Positions 10,993-24,516 of a stretch of DNA of 64,000 nt are shown piece after piece. Made by a program: the position numbers and the translations under genes. Source of the DNA: Caenorhabditis elegans (Eukaryota > Nematoda > Chromadorea > Rhabditida > Rhabditidae); NCBI RefSeq assembly GCF_000002985.6, contig NC_003284.9:806001-870000 (forward strand), read 5' to 3'. The notes beneath the pieces are model-generated. The model saw only the letters and a program-made list of their open reading frames with translations. It did not search any database and was not told where the DNA came from. Within the stretch, counting starts at the first letter, position 1; every line of letters starts with the position of its first letter.

Positions 10993-11354
10993 AGTGAAAA
11001 GTTTTTACTCAGACATTATACATGATCTGAAATTCAAAACTCATGATTTTCGCAAATCCTTATAATTTTATTTTTGCTGAAATTGACGCTGATGTTATAC
11101 GCCCCAAAAACCTGAATTCATCATCTTTGATCGAGTTTCCAAAAATCGCCCAGATTCGCATTGACCATTACCGTATCCAATTTATTTGAATGGTTTAACG
11201 ACGTTTCTTATGTCCTTATGGCAAGTTACATCACTGTTCCGTCAAATTTTTTCAAAACTCGTTCCAAATTCCAGTATTAAAGATGGGCTAAGAATAGAAG
11301 AATATTAATCTGCAGAATTTTATATTCTTTTATTCTTCAACATTTTCAAGAAAA

Positions 11355-11652
11355 ATGATTTTCCAAGTGCCAATTGATCATTTTCCGCCACTTAATTCTT
11401 CTACAAAAAAGATGAGCTCTTTCTCGTTTGATTGTGGCTTCAGTCATCAAATGAAAGCGATGAATCAAGCTTTGGGAGTTCTTAACAACGGTAAGCTCGT
11501 AAACTTAAATTTAAGATCAAATTAATTAAAATTTAGATAAACGTTTCTATTCGGAACCGGCGCTATCTGGTAGCAACATCACAAAAACCATTGTCAAAAA
11601 GTTGTCTCGCGCGTCTGCTCCGATGAAGTTTACTGTTTTCCACAAATTGTAA
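11355..11652 (+). CDS. Small two-exon gene, 83 residues
   Basis: Exons 11355-11490 and 11537-11652 join across a 46-base intron (GTAAGC...ATTTAG) in a single frame of 83 residues starting MIFQVPIDHFPPLNSS and ending FTVFHKL. A TTTTCAAG lies just before the ATG and an AATAAA follows the stop by about 45 bases. There is no signal peptide, membrane helix or known domain; the C-terminal half is basic and Ser/Lys-rich. The typical worm mini-intron, the frame continuity and the poly(A) signal support a real gene. Function unknown. Confidence 0.6.
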
Positions 11653-11695
11653 GCAAGTTGTCATAAGTTTTGTGTAATATCTGTATTATTCACTC

Positions 11696-11701
11696 AATAA
11701 A
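11696..11701 (+). terminator. Poly(A) signal AATAAA
   Basis: Perfect hexamer about 45 bases after the stop of the 83-residue gene. Confidence 0.55.
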
Positions 11702-12319
11702 CGCTTACTACGTTTTTGAACCTTCGGCTCTTATTGTAGAAGATTTACCAAAAAAGGCGTAGTTGAGTAGCTGGTGTGAGTTCCGATCGCTGAAAGTCTG
11801 TTTTTTTCTCTATTGAAAATTATAAGTTCTCTGTCTGTAATTTAAGTTTAAGGGGCATTAAGTTTACCAGAAAGTGTACTTAACTCCTAACAAACTGCCT
11901 ATGTTTTCTTTATTTAAACATGATGTCCACAAAAAATACATTTATTACTCAAAATGGTGGTTCATCAATCATATTCACAAGTTGGGAAGAAAATATATTA
12001 AAAGTTACAATAAAAAGGGCCACGGTGCAATATATGACATATGCGAATCGAAAAAATTGGTGCGGGACCAGTGACTGATGACTATTAAAGATTGAGGTAT
12101 GGGATACATTGTCCTTCTATACAGCTCAAAGCTCACAATGAACAGTTGGTAACTTGATTCTTATCAAAAGTTGTTAACATATCCTATGTTTGTATTGAAA
12201 CTGCTTGGAACTTGTGATAACATAGTATGCAAAGTTCAAAGGAAAAAGTTTGATATCGTTGGATGATTTGGAATAAGACTAAATCAGTATCTAGTAGGGT
12301 GAGTGAAAAAAGTTATCAT
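11702..12319. other. Intergenic, 3' flank of daf-3
   Basis: AT-rich sequence between convergent genes. The + strand frame at 11874-12074 is Lys/Tyr/Ile-rich and has no splice or poly(A) support. Nothing else seen. Confidence 0.6.
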
Positions 12320-15300
12320 TTAGTCATCACTGACGTTGATTCCCAATTTTGCAAAATCTTCCATTCCTAGCGGCTCGAAGCAGTTGGTTATGTACTGGCA
12401 GATTGAATCCATGAAATCGTAGGCACTGAAATTACACATTGGGATTTTTTTAATGAACATGGGATTTTTTATAAAACTACTTTAGATTACTAACATACCG
12501 TATTTCAGGTAATAGGAGTTTTAGTACCCCGATTATTTTACTTTAGGGCGCAAGAACGCCTGCCATGCCCGTCTTGCGGCGGGCTTCCGCCTGCTGCGCG
12601 TTGAAAAATCGTCTCTCACACTATTTTTTGTAAAAACCAAGTCTTTTACTTCTCGATGTAGTGCAGAAATGAGGCGAGAGGCATATCCATAAACAATCAA
12701 CTCAAAACGATAGAGAACAATTAGCAAATATTTTTCAGATGATAGTTTTTAAATGAGTCAAACGGCAACTATAAGCTGTCGATGTTGAAATTCGAAACAA
12801 AATTTAGTTTCAAGAGTAAAAAATATTGTTTTTCAATCTATACATGAATTGTAAACTGCGCGATATTATGCTTGTACCGAAGCTTGATAATAAGACCCGT
12901 AAATTTAAGAAATTATTCTGGCGGTCCTAGGGCCCAAAAGGTAGTTAGCCAACTTTCAAAAATTTTGATGGGACCACAAGGGCCTTGAAAAAAAAAAACT
13001 AACATGTTGATTTTCAACTCAATCCAAACTGGACAATCATGAATTGACGGGCGTTCTGGGTATGCTTCTCCAAATCCTTTGCAGAACGAGACACGGACAC
13101 AACAGTACTTGGCCAATGAATCAGTGGTGCGTGTTGCTTCCTGAATATATTTTTATAACTTCAAACAAAATCTTACACTCAAAATTACCCTTCGCAGCTC
13201 TTCCTGAGTCTTCTTCTCGTAGATATAATTCATCGGAGTCAATTTTCCTTGCAAGTACATTGTTGCCATTTGCTTGGAAAGAAGCGCGTCTCTGATGATT
13301 TGTTTGGAAACGTTGAAGCCAAACGTTTTGATAGACGCACATCCGTAAACTTTGTGCACTTTATCCTTCTTTAGGCCTCCTGATTGCTCGTCGAGATACC
13401 CAGAAGTGACAAATACCGGGTACTTCATGCGGTTTTGAAGCCAAACACTCCCGTCTTTTTTGTAGGAAAAGCGAATTCCATCCACTATTGCTTTACTGAA
13501 ACATTTCAATGGTTCAAAAGCTTTAAAAATTTGTGTTATTTCTTTAGTTAGAAAATTCATAAGCTGGAAACTATCGAACAACATTTCCGAATTTGGATTG
13601 GATTGTTACCCTGATACTGTCATTGCCCAAAAAATTGGATTGTAAAAAAAATTGTACCTATGTTCTATAATATATCAATAAGTTTCAGATTTACTTACCG
13701 AACTTTAAACGCCACTGGTTCTCTAATTGGATTTGGCTCAAGTCCGAGACTGTAACGATTCTCAGAGCAAATGAATCCGCCATCCACGTGGAAATTTCCT
13801 CTCGAACATTTTTTCTCGCCAATTTGCAAATTTTTCTCATAGTACACAATTGTTCCCCATTTTTCGTTCACTGAAAAAAGCAAGCAGTTTTTTTTTATGT
13901 TGTGAACATTTTAAATTTACTTGATCTTTTACATTTTTGGGTATTTATGTATTATATCCCCGTCGTTTTAAATGAAAGTTTTTAAGAAATAAAGCATGAA
14001 AACGTGTGGAAGATTTCTTGATGATAACCATTTCTAAATCTGAAGAAGATAATCCATATCACGTTTAATTTAAATAAAGTTATGAATGAAAATTTAATTT
14101 AATTTTATGTTGGCGGGGTATAATACATAATTACTCATTTTGTTTTCAATCACTAACACGATTTTTTAAAGTGAACTTTAGAGAGAAAAAAAAGAAACTT
14201 ACAATCACTAACTTCTGGCCCCTCTCCTGAGAAAGTTACACTTTCTGATGTGAGCCTAAAAAATACTTGGCTTTTAATTCCATGAAAACTAGAACGAACC
14301 TCAAAATGAACTTGCAAATGTCATGATATGGTGCATCTTCCGGCATGATGTTCTCCAAAACCTCACCGTCTGTCATCCGCGGTCGAACAACTGTCACACC
14401 ACAAATCGGCGAATCAAATTCCTAGAAAAAACACAATATTCTTGAATGAAAAACAAAAATCGTTTGTTTGATGATTCAGAAAGCAAAAAGTGACATTAAA
14501 TTCAATATTTTGTTTGGCACCTTATCGACACAACTTATATGCGATAAGCTGTCAATCTTGAGTGACACGTACATAGTAGCTACATATTAGAAATACTTAC
14601 TTCAATGAATTTGTTACTAGACCGAATTATTGCGCCGGATTGTTCACTTTCTCCTTCAAAAAATCGATTTCCAAATGTCTGTCTACAGTACCGACGGAAC
14701 ACGTCCAAGGTGACTGTTGATGGTTGTAACACTGTAATTGAGTTTACTTCAAGTTTTACAAATTTTAGGAATGAACTGAAAAGGCGACAAAAAAATGTAT
14801 CATGTATGATGAAAAGTAAAATTGTTCGCAAAGCGGCTGTAGAAAATCTCTAAAAAAATGAGTTTTGAGAATCAAAATCACTGCTTTTAAACCAACTTCT
14901 TTATGCAATAAATCACCGACTATACAACTATAATCATACGCCTCGTGGTCTCAACTTGGCTATTTTTTTAGAAAATAAATCTGATAACTGATATGAAATT
15001 GGCAGGACACCTTTTCAAAATGTTGTAAGTTGGCATTTTCCAATCAATTTCAAATAAATTACATGTGTCTACCAGAAGAAGATATTTTGATGAGATCTAA
15101 AATAAAAAAACTGCAAAATGTTTATCGAAAAAAAAATTTGCAAAATTGATGCCTTTTCAAACCTACGTGCAAATTTAAAAGGCAAATATTTGAGGGGCTT
15201 CATCCTTTCTCGTTATTATCAAGTACTTATATTAGAATTTATGTATAAGGATTAAACTTAACATTAAATTTCCTGCAGAGATTTCTTGATTATTTTGCGA

Positions 15301-18300
15301 AAGAATATGAACTCTCAATACTATTCATAAAATTTTTTCATACTTAATTCTAGAGCAATTTAGTCAAAATTGTAAAAGCTGCACTTTTAGTGAAGTTTGA
15401 AAACGCTTCGTTTTCATCGGAAAAGGGCGAAAATCCAATAGAAAAATTCAAATAAGGCTCTGTTAATGGACATCCCAAAAAGGATTAAACTGCGGGAATT
15501 GGCTATGCACCTGTCCGCCTACTTATATTCTACCCCTTTATATAATGAGGTACCCATAAATAATATTTTGCCGTTTCTGGTTTGACACCTGGAGATATTA
15601 AACCTTTGTAAATCCATGCCTTGATAGGTGGCAGTATTGTGTGGCTGAGTGACTAAAATTATTAGCTCTCGGCTGGAACACCAAACCAGGGGTGAGCGGC
15701 AAACGATTTTTTCAGCCAAATCGGCAAATCGGCAAATTGCTTCAATTAAAATTTCCGTCAAATCGGCAAACCGGCTAATTGCCGGAATCGAAAATTTCCG
15801 GCGATTTGCTGAATTTGTGGACAAAAAAAATTGCCAAACGGCAATTGCCGCCCACCCTGACAGCGGACCGGCACATCCTGCCGACATCCGTTCAAAGTCG
15901 GAAATTTTCGGCAATCGACAATTCTTGCAATTGCGGCGTCCCTCTAGTTCAACCCTCATGCCTACTGTCAGAATAACTTTTTCTCCTTACAACAACTGTT
16001 TTTTTTTTAAATCATACGTACCTGGTCTTGAAATTGGTGGATCATTCGGTACCTGACCTTGGTGCCCTGGTTGATGACTGCCTTGTTGGGACGTATGGTT
16101 TTGTGATAGTTGTGGCGGCTGGTGTGGTTGCTGATTGAAAGGATGGTGAAAATCCGGATAAGGAGTTGGAAACCCGTACAAGTTCGGACCACAGTCGTAG
16201 GAATAGTGATTTGGATGGCTAATATCATTATAATGGTGATTTTGGTGGAATGGATTGTTGTTTTCTGAAGAGCAACTCGGCCCATTCATTCCATATCCCT
16301 GATGGAGAGGTGGTGGCATTTGTGGCATTTGCGGCATTTGCGGAATTGGGTTCATGTTCAACGGGTAATGGGTCTGTGGAGCAATGGAGTACGGATGTGA
16401 AACCCCTGGGTTATGTGGCGCCTGATGTGGGAGAGGATGGGCAAACGTTGCGCCAACTGAAGGCAATTGTTGAGGCATAGGCTGAGGCCTTGTGTGCATG
16501 TTCATCGGAGGCGGACGAATGGAAGCTGGTGGTATAAATCTACTCATATCGTCAACTGGATCCTGCCGACCTGGAGTGTGGTAGCGTTGATGTGGCGGCG
16601 GCATATCTCGATTGTCATGATCCCTCTGCCCAACAATCATAGTTCCAATGACAATTTCGTAGTGATAGGGATTCACGCATACCTGTAAGGCCTAATATTC
16701 ATATTAAAACTTTTAAAAGTCACATCTTCTCAACATTAGGCAATCAACTTAATCAAACAAAGGTCACAGAGTTAACCGAATAAGGGAAGAAGCTAACATG
16801 TGCCACATCACATCAAAGGAAAAATGAAACAATTCACACTTACTTCACCTACCATGTCACTTTTCATTTCAAATGCGTGCTTGCAGTGGTCCACATGACG
16901 CGTTTCGTTTTTTGTCATTTCATTAAACCTCCACAGTTTGCCATAGACTACGTGAGGGAAACCTTTTCTTCCGTGGACCTGTAATTTGTATGGAGTTTGT
17001 GGGTACTTTGATATCATAAGCTGGTCTAATACAAGTTTCATAATGAAACGTCTCAAAATAAATTCCAAAACTTTTAAAAGTCGGATCATTTATCTAGCGT
17101 AGGTTCGTTGAAAGATCATAATTTAATGTCTATAGGCTCAAAATGTGTCCTAGAAATTTTTTTTGATCTCACCTGTAACCGGCCATCAAGTGTCCTTGGA
17201 ATTGTAATGCAACCGGTATATTTTGTACCTTTTGAAAGAACCACATCAATCAGGTTCTGGAGATCATTCTTCTTATCCTTCAATTTTTTCACCAGGGACT
17301 CGCAAGCTTTTTGGTCGAACTCTCGATCAATATTGTTTTTGACCAAGTTCAACGATAATCGATTTCGTTTTGTCCGATACGCATTCAGTTGTATGAGTTC
17401 ACTTTCTTTTAACTGAAAATGCAATATTGTAATCAGTACTACAAACTTAAGTATTTACCGTTCTATAATACATCAAATATTCTACAATTTTGTTTGGCGG
17501 CGCACTAGCGTCGGGAACTTCGATCTTTTTCCGTGCTTCATCTACTGCTGGTTTTCCAAGCTTCAACACATCCAAATCGTACTCGGTCATATTTGTGTTT
17601 TTTGTGTCAACTGAAAATATATTAAGTTCTTTTGCTCACACTTTTTTTGCCACTTACATAAATCTGGATCCGGGTAGTTGACACCATCTTCCGGGTCATC
17701 ATCCTGACTGTCTGGATCCAAATATGGCGGGATTTCCATTTTAATACCACTCCGTTGTAGAATCTTTGTAGTTGTATTCACTGGTGACATCATCGGTGTG
17801 TGCTCGTCGGGAACTAGAAGAGAAGTTGCTATTAGCTTCATGGTCAGAGAGAAATAAGGTTTGATAAGCAACGAAATTTGGCAACAATTCGCTTATCAAT
17901 ACGTGTGTTAGTGACTGCCAGACGGTAAACATCATGAGGTTCGTGTTGAAATTTTAGATTTTTTGTTGGCAACAAATTCTTTTGAACCTTCTATTGCACC
18001 ATTTATGCATCATATTCAACGTTTTTTTTTATTTTCAAGCTATACTACTATGTTCGACGTTATTTACCTTCAGTTTTCGGAGTGATTAGCTTCAACCCGC
18101 CATTGAATGCCAATGACTTGTTGGCATCACGAGGTGGTTTCGTGTCCAATGTGATTATTGGTTTAAATTCTGAATTTCAGTTTGAAATGTAAAATTTAAA
18201 AAGCAACAAAACGGGGAAGGTTTTTAAAACAAAAAGGAAAATAAGCATATCAAACCAACACAAACCACCATACACCACGACTACTAATCACGTAGGGAAA

Positions 18301-19426
18301 TTGATTTGGTTTTCACTAGATTTCAGTGTTTTACAGAGTTTGCATTACTTGAAAGTTTAAAAAAAATTGAAATTTGAAAATAGAAAGCGAGAATTAGGCA
18401 ACTGTTAGAAATGCTACGATTTTATTTGCAATTAGAAATACCTTTTTAAATTGATAATGTTGCAGTTTTGCAGCTAATACCAAGGTTGTTTCAGAGTATT
18501 CTATGGACAAAATTGCATGTATAACTATTTTTGGTACTTGTGTATTATGCTTCCGCTATTTTAGAAATTAATTTTTTAACTTATAAAATAAAAACTTATA
18601 AAACTCGTATTTACCATTCCTGAGCCCAACGAAGAAAATAGATATCAAGTTTAATTTAAATAGATAAATTAATGAAAAATTGATTAATTTCAAAAATAGC
18701 GGGAACAAGTACCCTATTTTTTATTTGGTATTTTTTGAGTGCAAAATTAATTTTCAATGTAAGTAGATATAAGAGAATGTAAGAGAATTTTGAGTTCCGC
18801 ACTACTCGTTGCCACCTTAAAATACTAAAATTTTCTCTAGAAATGTACTAGATTAGTATGTACAAAATTAATAGAAACTGCAAGGCTATTTTCCAACTAG
18901 TCACTTCGGGTGCAAGACTAATTGGAAAAAGAAGATGTCTGTTAACTTATCAACATTTGTTCTACTACCAAAATAAGCGATTTTCTGAATAATTCGAATC
19001 TATTTTAATTGATATTTTATATCCAACACGACACTCCAAACACTTCACTCCTATAGCTACTATTTAAACTCACCATTAGCCATATTTCCTACATTGAGCA
19101 GATTAAAACCTGCTCCAGCCCCGAGCAGGTTCCTCTCATATTCCTCTACATCAGGAATATCTTCCAATCCATGAGAAGGTTTTCCACCATAAAGCGGCCC
19201 TCCGGTGCTGGTACCGGGCTGAGAATAGTTGAACTGTGGCGGGATGGAGGTACCGGGAAGGCCTGTAAGTTGGGATATGGACTATGGAATTGGTTTTTTT
19301 TTCAAAACTGAAACAGAAGATCCTGTTTTTTTATTCAAACTGTAACTTTTTTTTAAATAACATTCCGAAAATAAAGTAATTTCAATAAAACAAAAACTCA
19401 CCCGTTAAATTATGATGATCACCCAT
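12320..19426 (-). CDS. daf-3: DAF-3, co-Smad transcription factor
   Basis: Fifteen coding exons run from ATG 19426 to TAA 12320, about 892 residues: 19426-19402, 19262-19074, 18169-18069, 17813-17658, 17610-17459, 17412-17173, 16978-16853, 16682-16022, 14731-14601, 14421-14300, 14255-14203, 13870-13699, 13495-13189, 13140-13004 and 12425-12320. DAF-3 represses targets in the dauer TGF-beta pathway and is antagonised by DAF-7/DAF-1/DAF-4 signalling. The MH1 domain (about 210-340) keeps the DNA hairpin LDGRLQVHGRKGFPH and the zinc ligands (GCITIP, DHCKHAF, VCVNPYH). The 220-codon exon is a Pro/His/Gln-rich linker. MH2 spans about 560-892 and ends LGINVSDD, with no SSXS receptor-phosphorylation tail, as in co-Smads. 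A second start, MKLIATSLLVPDEHTPMM, reads through into the fourth exon from about 17841 and fits an alternative promoter. Confidence 0.97.
15690..15960. repeat. Dispersed repeat of CGGCAAA / GGCAATTGCC words in a daf-3 intron
   Basis: The 1.29-kb intron between the linker and MH2 exons carries tandem AATCGGCAAA words, several near-palindromes around GGCAATTGCCG, and then GACAGCGGACCGGCAC. Related GGCAAC/GGCAATTGCC blocks occur at 46405-46455 and 52375-52475, which indicates a dispersed family. Orientation and boundaries are not certain. Confidence 0.55.
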
Positions 19427-21615
19427 TTATGTGTACTCTGACTATTAATATTTTTCCTTTACAATTTGATTACCTGTAAAATTGAGTTTTGGAATAAAAT
19501 TAAAACAACAAGGAAAAACCGGGCGGCAAAGAAGTAGGAAATACAATACCAGCATGGACAATAAAAGGTACAAACTGTGGTATAAACCTGTTTGTCTTTT
19601 TTTTTTGAAATATCATGTTTCGTGGTATTTTTGGGAATAAAGGGAGATTGTGTTTATAGGGGAAAAAAAAAGTTGAGAAAAACTTTAATTGTAAAGCTTG
19701 ATATTTTGAGCTACTGTCAAGATTTTTTGGTGTTTTCAGTAAAAACATATTCAGAAAGGAAAACCAAAAAACCACAGATTTAACTTTTAAAAAATATTAT
19801 GATTTCGAAAAGAAAATTGAAAAGAATTGTGTTAATAGGAACTTGTTTGGAATCAATTTAAGAGAAATAAAAAAAAGAACGTGTTCAAATACGGGGTATT
19901 AAAAGTAATTTTTGACAGTCTATTAATAATAATAATTGACAATTCGAAAATAAAAATAAAAATATCCCAAATTAAAAAAAAAAGATCGAAACCAAACCAC
20001 TACTTGTTTCTTCGTCTTCTATCTCTTTTTCTCGTTACGCACACTCTATCTCGCTCACTCTTAAACTACGTACGTGTGTCTGCGTCTCTTCGCCCAGCAC
20101 ACTATTTCATTGCTAAAAGTGTGTTGAGGTGGCAGTGCTCGCTGCAAAGAATCGATAAGTTGAGCGTAGTTGGACCAACAAGTGAGAAGACGGGGGGAAT
20201 AAGATAATGAGGGAACAAGTAGAGAGCTACAAGAGAGTGCACATGACCTCGGTTTGATGTTTTGATCTTTTTTTACTGAAAAAAGAGATTGATAAGAAAC
20301 TTACAAAAAACCTCTCGTGCAAAACAAAGGAAAAAAAGAACTTCAAGCGTTTTTACCTAAATAATTGTTTTTTTTTATAAGGGTAGTTTGACCTATGCTA
20401 AGCATAAAATAGTGAGCTAACTAGAAAAAATAAGTGGTAGACCTACATTGTAAGTACTCAAACATCACAATTTTTAAAAAAAGATCTACAAAATGTATAG
20501 ATCACTTTCTAGATGACTCATATATATTTTTTGTTTTCACTGGTCTCATCTCAGTTTGATTTTTTGAAATCTCGCCAAATTGATGCGTGTGATATCAGAA
20601 TGTTTTGTATTAGATTTGTGCAATTGTTTCAGCGAAAAAAACGCTCAAATTTTGTGACCAAAACTGTGTCATAATTAATTAACAAGAAACCACTGAACTA
20701 TTTGAACATAAACAGAAAAAAAAAGTTGGCTAGTCATTTGCTTTTGGCGAAAAAATTTTGTTTGCATTGATGAAAGTTCATTAGTTTGATCAAGCGGTCA
20801 AAAAAAACCGCAAATATTTGAATGAAATCCGTAGATACAATGTGGGCCGAAGGTCAGAGAGACCATGGCATTTTTCAGATAATTTTTTTTTATTGAAAAG
20901 GTGGCCACCATAATTCTGAAAAAAAAACCGCGTCTACAGAGAGTATTCAAAAAAAGTTAAATTTTTTTTGTAAAGTTGAAATAACAAATTTTGCCCAATT
21001 TAGTTATAACTGTTAAAAATTTGTGGTAGACATTTTAAACAAGAGGAATAAGAGAAATTTATATGAAAGTCGTTAAGGCATTTTTCATTGCACAAAAACT
21101 TACAAGATTAAAAAAATTACAATCTCACAGTCCAAACAATCAAAAAACAAATTCAACTAAAGAATCGCGTGATCTTAGCCTTGAAACCGTCAATTATTAA
21201 CACCTCTAGTACTATAAAAGCGATGGTTTTTCAAAAGATTTTATCGTGAAAGATATCACAGCAGAAACAAAAAGTTCAATTTTTATTGAAGACACTTTTC
21301 TTGTACTCTAAACTTGTGAACACGGAATTTTAAAATGTTTACAGAGGCATATAAGATATGTGGAGCATTCATAAAATTTTCTTTAAGAAATGGGGATTTA
21401 AAAACTATTCATTAATTTATAACAAAAATCTGATATGATTGTGTTTTGAAAAAATATACTATTTCCACTCTAATGTTTCATTTTCATTCCTCCTCCCGCC
21501 TGATCAATCTCTAAGGTTCTTTTCAATCCAATGTTTTCCTCAAAAGCACACCTAATTTATAATCAAACGACACACAAACATAGAAAAGCAAAAAAGCTGT
21601 TAGATGGAAAAGGGC

Positions 21616-21631
21616 GAGAGAGAGAGAGAGA
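21616..21631. repeat. GA microsatellite
   Basis: A run of (GA) dinucleotides, eight units, in the daf-3/WDR54-like intergenic region. Confidence 0.8.
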
Positions 21632-21928
21632 AAGTGCTGAAGAGGAGCCACGCGTACCCGGTTGGCCTCTTCTATGCCTTCACTATTTCTGACACAATTT
21701 CGTTGTCTGTGTATCCCCGTTGCGCATATCTTGACTCGATTCTTCTGTTTTTACTTGTTGCTGGCAGAAAAAAAGAAGATGGCAGTAGGCATAAGGGTAC
21801 AACACGGAAATGTAGTTGGGTTCTATCAAGAATTCAATTTTCTTGAAATTTAAACTGATAGAGTGCATCGTCTATAGTCCGTCTCTCTCAGGTCCCAAAG
21901 TGCGGGAAAATCGTGCCCATGAGAAATG

Positions 21929-21936
21929 TGACGTCA
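21929..21936. promoter_or_regulatory. Perfect CRE palindrome TGACGTCA
   Basis: The CRE lies inside a longer palindrome, TGTGACGTCACA, about 2.5 kb from each flanking gene start. Confidence 0.3.
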
Positions 21937-22689
21937 CATCAGTTGAAAAAAATACATGTCAATTGGGTGCAAAATCCAAAGGTCAAACGGAGAAAAGACG
22001 CTATAACTACTACAGTGAAACAAGTATCGCAATTTTTTACAAAGATCATGTTTGATCTACCTTCCACATATGTTATTCGTTATCTTCATTTATTCTAATT
22101 ATCCTAATTATCTTAACCTAATCCCAAGGTAGATCTCACTGTCACTAATAGTAAAAAAGTTCCAAAATAATTTTGTGGTAAAAGTTGCGATAGTTCCCCG
22201 ATAGTTTTTAGAACAATCTGAAAAAAAATTCTGAACAAAATATACAGAAGCAATCAGGATTCAATAATTTGAATATGTAAATAACTCTCAGAAACGGCTT
22301 GAAATATCAGGTCTCATAAATTTCATAGAAAATGTCTTGTGTTGTTTGATGACTCATTATATGAAAACACGTGAAAATAAAACTAAAGTCACAAAAAAAA
22401 TCAAACTACGAGCAATTTTCAACTTTAGTGAAAACTAACACAACTGAAAACAGCTGCTACTAAATTTTAAACTTAACAGCCTGCCACCGCTACAAATTGA
22501 TATTTCAATCAAAAAAAGACGAATAGATAAAAATTTAAAAGTAACCACTAAAGCATTTAAAAACTATGCTTTATCTCTCAGTAAGTTACAATAATTATTG
22601 AAATCTAGGCTGGCTTGAAACCTGCCTATAAATTTAGAAATTGTGGGTGATACTTTCCATGATTAACGCAACTTTTTGGGATAAATCGG

Positions 22690-23115
22690 AGAGGTATCCT
22701 ATAACTGCTAGATTTTCAAAAAAAGTAAAACCGCATTTCTAAAAAGTCAAACGTGAACTGAAACAAAAAAATAGAAAAAAAATTTCTCCAAATTGCCTTG
22801 TAGCTCAAAAATCTGGTAAGACAGTGTCAACCACCAGAAAAAGTAAAAGGCTATGTCGATGACACCAATTGAGATTGTAATCTGAGAAAAAGACACCTGT
22901 GCAGTAACTGTAGTCATCTATAATAAGGTAGTAGAAGGAAACCTCTTTTTGGTATGTTTTATGTTTTATGGAAGAAAAACCGTGAAAATAATAATTCGAT
23001 AAAATAATCATTGAAAATATTGCAAATTGCATAGCGTGCATTTTCTGTCGTGCCCCATATATAATTTTTGTGGATTTTTCTCTATAGTTTGGTGACTTTT
23101 TTAATTCGAGTAAAA
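22690..23115 (-). pseudogene. Possible GPCR-like membrane gene remnant
   Basis: On the minus strand an ATTTTCAG acceptor (about 23140) opens a frame reading SKMVSAVLLELKKSPNYREK, a basic loop, then a hydrophobic stretch (QFAIFSMIILSNYYFHG). About 150 bases downstream a different frame follows a TTTTTCTCAG and reads ITISIGVIDIAFYFFWWLTL. Basic loop followed by two hydrophobic helices resembles the TM5-TM7 part of a nematode chemoreceptor, but the two frames do not join cleanly and no other exons were found. It may be a decayed receptor, an unrecognised small gene, or chance. Confidence 0.25.
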
Positions 23116-24516
23116 CTGCCGAAACCATTTTCGAGATTCTGAAAATTATAGCAACTGTGGCAAGATAAAAAAGTGGTTGGAAAATCAGAAAAATCCGTGT
23201 TTTTATTTTCTACCGCCAAGATTATTGCAAGATTCCAACCTATTTAGACCCGTTTTATCCAGAAAAGTTATTGTCCTGTCGAAAGAACAATCACGGTGAC
23301 CTTCTTCGGAATGATGGCACTTATGCGTTCTCTTTTCCTTTGACCGAGAGAAGTGTACATATTATACGGGAAAATAAAATGAACTTTTGAACTTTCTATG
23401 GGAACACCAAGTAAACAATTCGAACTTGATTGGTTTGAGAACGCGGGAAATCGAAAACTAATTAGAAGCAAATTGCATTGTAGCTTTGCAGAAGTACTTC
23501 AAAAGTTGAAATGGAAAAGGGGTCTGTGTTCATTTTTTCAATCTACAAGATGATTCTAATAAAAAATAGTTAACCTTATTGCTTTCAAAGCGGTTAGGTT
23601 GTTTCAAACTGAACTATTTGCAGTGGAAAATTATGGGAAAGTTTATTTTTTCAGCAAGCATAGAAAGTAGTTTCTGACAAACTTTAGAGATGTAATTTTT
23701 TAAAACAATTTGTTTAATTGAAAATATGGAGCTACAATACTAATTTTTCGGAACTTATAACCCATATTTTGAAAATAAATTAAAAGTTTCATTCATACTT
23801 TTTTTAAAAATATAACGTGATAACAATTTTTTTTGCTTAAAAGTAGGATTTTCCTAACCCGGAGAATTGAAAAATAACTCACGTTTTATTTGAAAAATTA
23901 ATTTTTAAAAATTTTGGCCATAAGCCATAACTATTCTTTTTTGTTTAGTATTCAAGAAGTCGAACATTGTTTTTTTTTCGCTAAATGTTTTGCTCCAGAT
24001 TGGGTTCAAAACACAGTTCATTCCAGATGAGCACATCATGTATCACAAGTGAAAATCACCGTTTTCGAATCTCTGTGTGCTCATTGCATGCAAATTCGTT
24101 CATGTTTTCACAATCCCGATAGACAAAGTTGAACATCACGTTGCAAAAATCTCAATGACAAATTTTCTATCAATTGAAAATATTGTGTTTCCAGCCATTT
24201 CCTAATACATTTGATTGTAGTTGTATTCTATGTACATTTCCAGTAACGTACTGCTATACACATTTCCCATGCCATTTCGAGCCGTTTCACCTGCTCGAAA
24301 ACATACAATTTCTTGGACAGAAAACGGAGAGCGAAAAAATCTAGAAACCCCAAGACTTAATAACAGCCCACTGGTTTTCTCGTTTTGTCAGCTAACGCAC
24401 CGGCCGTTTTCTCGCAATCACCATGGTTACCTTCCACTAGTTTGTGTGCTGAAAGACAACCTCTAGAACCGGTTATCACTGAGAGAGAGAAAGCTAGTTA
24501 GCCGCGGTTTGCAAGA

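Larger units (their letters stand above)
19427..24516. other. 5.1-kb divergent intergenic region (daf-3 / WDR54-like)
   Basis: The upstream regions of daf-3 (minus) and the WDR54-like gene (+) face each other here. Contents I can name are a GA microsatellite at 21616-21631, a TGACGTCA at 21929-21936 and a possible gene remnant at 22690-23115. Several short frames (for example + 19881-20207) are low-complexity. Long-range daf-3 first exons or enhancers may lie here, but I see no clear one. Confidence 0.55.

Noticed and set aside
15649-16056. Overlapping long frames on both strands in the daf-3 intron
   Set aside because: They arise from the CGGCAAA/GGCAATTGCC repeat and run into the daf-3 linker exon in the wrong frame.
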